Source of the DNA: an uncultured Collinsella sp.
Lineage (GTDB): Bacteria; Actinomycetota; Coriobacteriia; Coriobacteriales; Coriobacteriaceae
Direction: 5' to 3'
Length of the DNA: 23,764 nt
NCBI GenBank assembly: GCA_902494035.1
Contig: CABURV010000029.1
Location: 1 to 23,764 of the forward strand
Positions 20,819 to 23,764 of the stretch are shown in pieces (within the stretch, counting starts at the first letter, position 1; every line of letters starts with the position of its first letter). Position numbers and translations under genes: made by a program. The notes under the pieces were generated by a model that searched no databases, had not been told where the DNA came from, and saw nothing but the letters and a program-made list of their open reading frames with translations.

Positions 20819-23584
20819 ATGGATCAGGACCGCCAAAACAGCCAACGCCGCGACGCGCAGAACACGGAGCGCGCGCAGGATTTTACGACCTATCGCACCG
20901 CCCAAAGCTCAAACGACATGGTGCCGACGGTTTTCCGCCGTGGCATCTACCGCACGGTTCGCGGCAGCCTCAAACGCTTCTTGTCTATCGTCGTGATCAC
21001 CGCGCTCGGCGTGAGCGTGATGTGCGGTCTTAAGGCGGGTTGCGAGGACCTGCGCGATTCGGTCGATGCTTACTTTGACCAGCAGAATGTCTATGACATT
21101 AACGTGCAGTCGACCTATGGCCTTACGCGCGACGATCTTGCAGCCATTCAAGAGGTCGACGGCGTCGAGACGGCCGAGGGCATCTACACCGAGACCGCCT
21201 ACACCGCCGTGGGTACAACGCGCGAGCGCGTGGTCGTGCAGAGTCTTTCCAAGGAGAATATCGATCAACCGGTGCTGGTGAGCGGCGATTTGCCCGAGAG
21301 CGCCGGTGAGGTCGCGGTGACTTCGAAGTTCTTGAAGGCTTCGGGCAAGAAAATCGGCGATACGGTGAGTTTTGCCGCCAATGACGCGAGCTCGTCGAAC
21401 CAAAGCGCCAAGGACCAGTTTGCCGCGGGCGATTACACCATTACGGCCGAGGTTCTCGATCCCACCGACGTGAGCTCCGACTCGACGGTCAACGCCTTTC
21501 GCGCTGCTTCGGCGGCGGACTATAAGTTCTATGTGAGCGAGGATGCCGCGACATCTTCTTCCTACTCCGCTGTCCACGTGATCGTTGAAGGAGCCAAGAG
21601 CCTCAACTCCTATTCGAATGCCTACACGGCAAAGATCAATGAGGTCAAGGGCAATATCGAGAAGATCCGCGAGGAGCGTGAGAAGGCGCGCGCTCAGGAG
21701 CTGACGGTCGACACGCCGGCAAGCTTGGATGCGGCCGAGCGCCAGACGAATATGCTCTTTGGGATTGAACAGGGCAACATTGACCGTATGGCCGAGGGCA
21801 GCGACGAGCGTGCGCAGGCACAAGCCGACCTGGACCAGCGCCGTGCCGCCGCCGACCAGCAGTTTGCCGATGCCCGCGCCGACCTCTCTGACCTGGGAGA
21901 ATGCACCTGGTACATCCAAGACCGCGGCAATATCGCAAGCTACTCGAGCGTGGAGAGCGATAGCTCGTCAATTGAGGCCATCGCCACGGTGTTCCCGTTC
22001 ATCTTCTTTATCGTCGCCGTGCTCATCAGCCTCACCACCGCCACACGTATGGTCGAGGAGGAGCGCACGCTTATCGGCCTGTACAAGGCGCTCGGCTATT
22101 CACGCGGGCGTATCCTGTCCAAATATGTGGACTACTCGCTGTGGGCGTGTCTGATTGGCGGCGTACTCGGTAACATCATCGGATTTGTGGGCCTGCCGCT
22201 GTTCTTGTTTACGGTGTTCGACGACATGTACTCACTGCCCCAGATGCTGCTTTCGTACGACATCGTGTCGTCGATCGTGTCGGTGGCGCTGTTTGCCGCG
22301 GGCGTGGTGGGCGCCACGATTATCGCCTGCCGCCACGAGATGGCCGAGACCCCCGCCTCGCTCATGCGCCCCAAGGCCCCGCGCGCCGGCTCGCGCATCT
22401 TGCTCGAGCGCATTGGCTTTATCTGGCGCCGCATGGGCTTTTTGAATAAGGTGGCAGCGCGTAACCTGTTCCGCTACAAAAAGCGTGCCTTTATGACCAT
22501 CTTTGGCATCGCGGGTTGTACCGCGCTTGTGATTTGCGGTATGGGCATCCGTGATACGTCGGTCGCGCTTTCGCCCAAGCAGTACGGACATATCACGCGT
22601 TATGACCTGCTGGCGGTCGCCAACCCCGATGACTTTACGCAGGCGTGCGCGGCGCTCGATGAGCGCAGCGCGGCCAATGATTCCAACGTGACCGTGACTT
22701 CGACGCTGCCGATTATGACCGACAACGTCACCTTTACATTCGGCGGAAAGAGCGAGACCGTGCAGCTGATCGTGGTGCCCGATGACCGCACGAACGATCT
22801 GGACGACTATGTTCGCCTTGAGGATGAGTCCAAAGAACCGCTCACCCTGCGTGACGGGGATGTGTATCTGAGCAAGAGCTCTCAGCTGGTACTGGGGATC
22901 AAGCTGGGTGACACGGCTCACGTCCAGGATTCGTCGCTCAATGTTGCCAAGGTTAAAATCAGCGACATTTCGCTCAACTATCTGGGCAACACGCTTTACA
23001 TGACGCAGGGCACCTATGAGCGCGCGTTTGGCCGAAGCGCACGCCTTAACGGCATCCTTGCGCTGCTTAAGGGTTCGTCGACCGATCAGATTGCGTTTAC
23101 CAACCGTCTTAAGAGCGATGGGTGGATTACGCTGTCGAGTACCGCCGAGCATTGGGAAAACTATGAGGCAAACTTTACGATTATCAATTCGGTCGTGGTG
23201 CTTGTGACCTTTATGGCGGCGTGCCTATCGTTTGTGGTGGTGTTTACGCTGTCTAATACGAATATTTCGGAGCGCGAACGCGAGCTAGCGACCATCAAGG
23301 TACTGGGCTTTCGCCGTGGCGAGGTGCACCATTACGTCAACAAGGAGACGTTGATTCTTACGGCGATTGGAGCCGCACTGGGCGTACCGCTGGGCGGCTT
23401 GCTGGCCGAGAGCTTTACCTACATTTTGCAGATGCCGTCGCTGTACTTTGACGTTGAGGTCGAGCCGCTGAGCTACGTGCTATCCGTGCTGCTGGCCTTT
23501 GCCTTTACGTTTATCGTCAACCTCGCTACCAATCGCACCCTCAATAAGATCGACATGGTCGGCGCCCTCAAGAGCGCCGAGTAA
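20819..23584 (+). CDS. FtsX-family ABC transporter permease
   Basis: A 921-residue integral membrane protein. A hydrophilic N-terminus is followed by TM1 (about 54-72). A large extracytoplasmic MacB-like domain ends in a charged coiled-coil-like stretch (about 265-365, rich in E, K, R and Q). The first FtsX block has helices near 384-410, 440-470 and 481-505. A helix at 557-577 begins the second half, and after another extracytoplasmic domain the second FtsX block has helices near 790-812, 845-870 and 884-902. Both FtsX blocks carry the TLIGLYKALGYSRG and ELATIKVLGFRRGEV cytoplasmic coupling sequences. It works with the ATPase encoded just upstream. ATG 20819 lies 5 bases after the ATPase stop; GTG 20807 would overlap it. 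Confidence 0.88.
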   Translation: MDQDRQNSQRRDAQNTERAQDFTTYRTAQSSNDMVPTVFRRGIYRTVRGSLKRFLSIVVITALGVSVMCGLKAGCEDLRDSVDAYFDQQNVYDINVQSTYGLTRDDLAAIQEVDGVETAEGIYTETAYTAVGTTRERVVVQSLSKENIDQPVLVSGDLPESAGEVAVTSKFLKASGKKIGDTVSFAANDASSSNQSAKDQFAAGDYTITAEVLDPTDVSSDSTVNAFRAASAADYKFYVSEDAATSSSYSAVHVIVEGAKSLNSYSNAYTAKINEVKGNIEKIREEREKARAQELTVDTPASLDAAERQTNMLFGIEQGNIDRMAEGSDERAQAQADLDQRRAAADQQFADARADLSDLGECTWYIQDRGNIASYSSVESDSSSIEAIATVFPFIFFIVAVLISLTTATRMVEEERTLIGLYKALGYSRGRILSKYVDYSLWACLIGGVLGNIIGFVGLPLFLFTVFDDMYSLPQMLLSYDIVSSIVSVALFAAGVVGATIIACRHEMAETPASLMRPKAPRAGSRILLERIGFIWRRMGFLNKVAARNLFRYKKRAFMTIFGIAGCTALVICGMGIRDTSVALSPKQYGHITRYDLLAVANPDDFTQACAALDERSAANDSNVTVTSTLPIMTDNVTFTFGGKSETVQLIVVPDDRTNDLDDYVRLEDESKEPLTLRDGDVYLSKSSQLVLGIKLGDTAHVQDSSLNVAKVKISDISLNYLGNTLYMTQGTYERAFGRSARLNGILALLKGSSTDQIAFTNRLKSDGWITLSSTAEHWENYEANFTIINSVVVLVTFMAACLSFVVVFTLSNTNISERERELATIKVLGFRRGEVHHYVNKETLILTAIGAALGVPLGGLLAESFTYILQMPSLYFDVEVEPLSYVLSVLLAFAFTFIVNLATNRTLNKIDMVGALKSAE

Positions 23585-23625
23585 CCTGCCAAAAAGGGAC
23601 AGGTTCATTTTGGCAGGTTTTATCT
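23583..23625 (+). terminator. Terminator of the ABC operon
   Basis: AACCTGCCAAAA (23583-23594) and TTTTGGCAGGTT (23608-23619) form a perfect 12-bp stem followed by TTATCT. The permease stop codon overlaps the left arm by two bases. It contains most of the right copy of the 35-bp inverted repeat. Confidence 0.75.
23589..23623 (-). repeat. 35-bp inverted repeat, right copy
   Basis: The reverse complement of 20023-20057 without a mismatch. It begins 5 bases after the permease stop, so the ABC pair is framed by the two copies, 3.6 kb end to end. Confidence 0.8.
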
Positions 23626-23724
23626 GGGCAAACGCCGGACAACCATTGTCGCTGCCACAATGACAGGATAGGGAACAAGGGCATTTTCCGGGTAGCCGGG
23701 TTCGTTACCATTCGTCCCATTCAT
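23620..23724 (-). pseudogene. Short ORF, possible remnant of an ICE-type HTH gene
   Basis: 34 codons from ATG 23724, with GGAGG 9 bases upstream (an ATG at 23730 is also in frame). The segment ALVPYPVIVAAT resembles, from memory, the start of the small helix-turn-helix proteins of Tn916-like conjugative elements (YPVIVAAT-KGD type). The frame then runs into the 35-bp repeat and stops. It may be a gene start cut off at the repeat, or chance. It overlaps the end of the gene entering from the right. Confidence 0.25.
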
Positions 23725-23764
23725 CAGCATTTTCCTCCAGATATTTTCTTAATTTCTCAAAAGA
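23705..23764 (-). CDS. C-terminal end of a gene entering from the right
   Basis: The last 19 codons of a - strand frame reach a TAA at 23705-23707 and end ADEWDEW. The frame is open to the window edge, and the sequence is acidic and helical in character. Too short to identify. A GGAGG for the next small ORF lies inside it, as in a tightly packed operon. Confidence 0.4.
   Translation of the reverse strand, partial: SFEKLRKYLEENADEWDEW

Noticed and set aside
20023..23623. Insertion sequence or composite transposon
   Set aside because: There is a perfect inverted repeat but no transposase and no obvious flanking target duplication, so I report an inverted-repeat frame without naming a mobile element class.

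Overview
The window looks like chromosomal DNA of a gut coriobacterium, most probably Collinsella or a close relative. It is fairly GC-rich, has AGGAGG-type ribosome binding sites, several GTG starts, and a gene mix of sucrose/fructan PTS, pyruvate formate-lyase activase, DegV and CLC/MacB-type transport genes. This assignment is inferred from gene content and style; there is no rRNA or other marker gene here.

Layout. (1) 1-5863: a beta-fructoside locus. It holds a LacI-type repressor, a non-canonical GH32 enzyme, a sucrose-type PTS IIBC and a canonical GH32 sucrose-6-phosphate hydrolase. Four near-identical operator-like sites lie before the repressor and before the first GH32. (2) 5864-9495: housekeeping genes degV, pflA, mtnN and engB, all on +. 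(3) 9496-11240: an accessory patch with lower GC. It holds what may be the tail of a DUF3990-type toxin, an HTH regulator, a 34-residue membrane microprotein and a small secreted protein broken by a one-base frameshift in an A6 run. (4) 11500-16795: aspartate-family amino acid genes, thrB and thrC on -, then lysC and asd on +. (5) 16796-17488: a gene-free stretch full of large palindromes. (6) 17489-19840: ogt (+), a CLC channel with an apparent internal deletion (-) and a GyrI-like gene with a LexA-type SOS box (-). (7) 20023-23623: an ABC ATPase/FtsX permease pair bracketed by a perfect 35-bp inverted repeat, and at the right edge the tail of another - strand gene.

The most unusual content is non-coding. 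Two large imperfect palindromes, 11372-11464 after thrB and 16810-16935 after asd, lie in the same sense orientation just past their gene's stop codon. They have different but fully paired stems, yet share conserved asymmetric internal-loop sequences. That is the signature of a structured RNA or dispersed palindromic repeat family. Two further large palindromes (12395-12506, ending one base before the thrB Shine-Dalgarno, and 17149-17326) have a similar architecture. No tRNA, rRNA, CRISPR array or intact insertion sequence was found.
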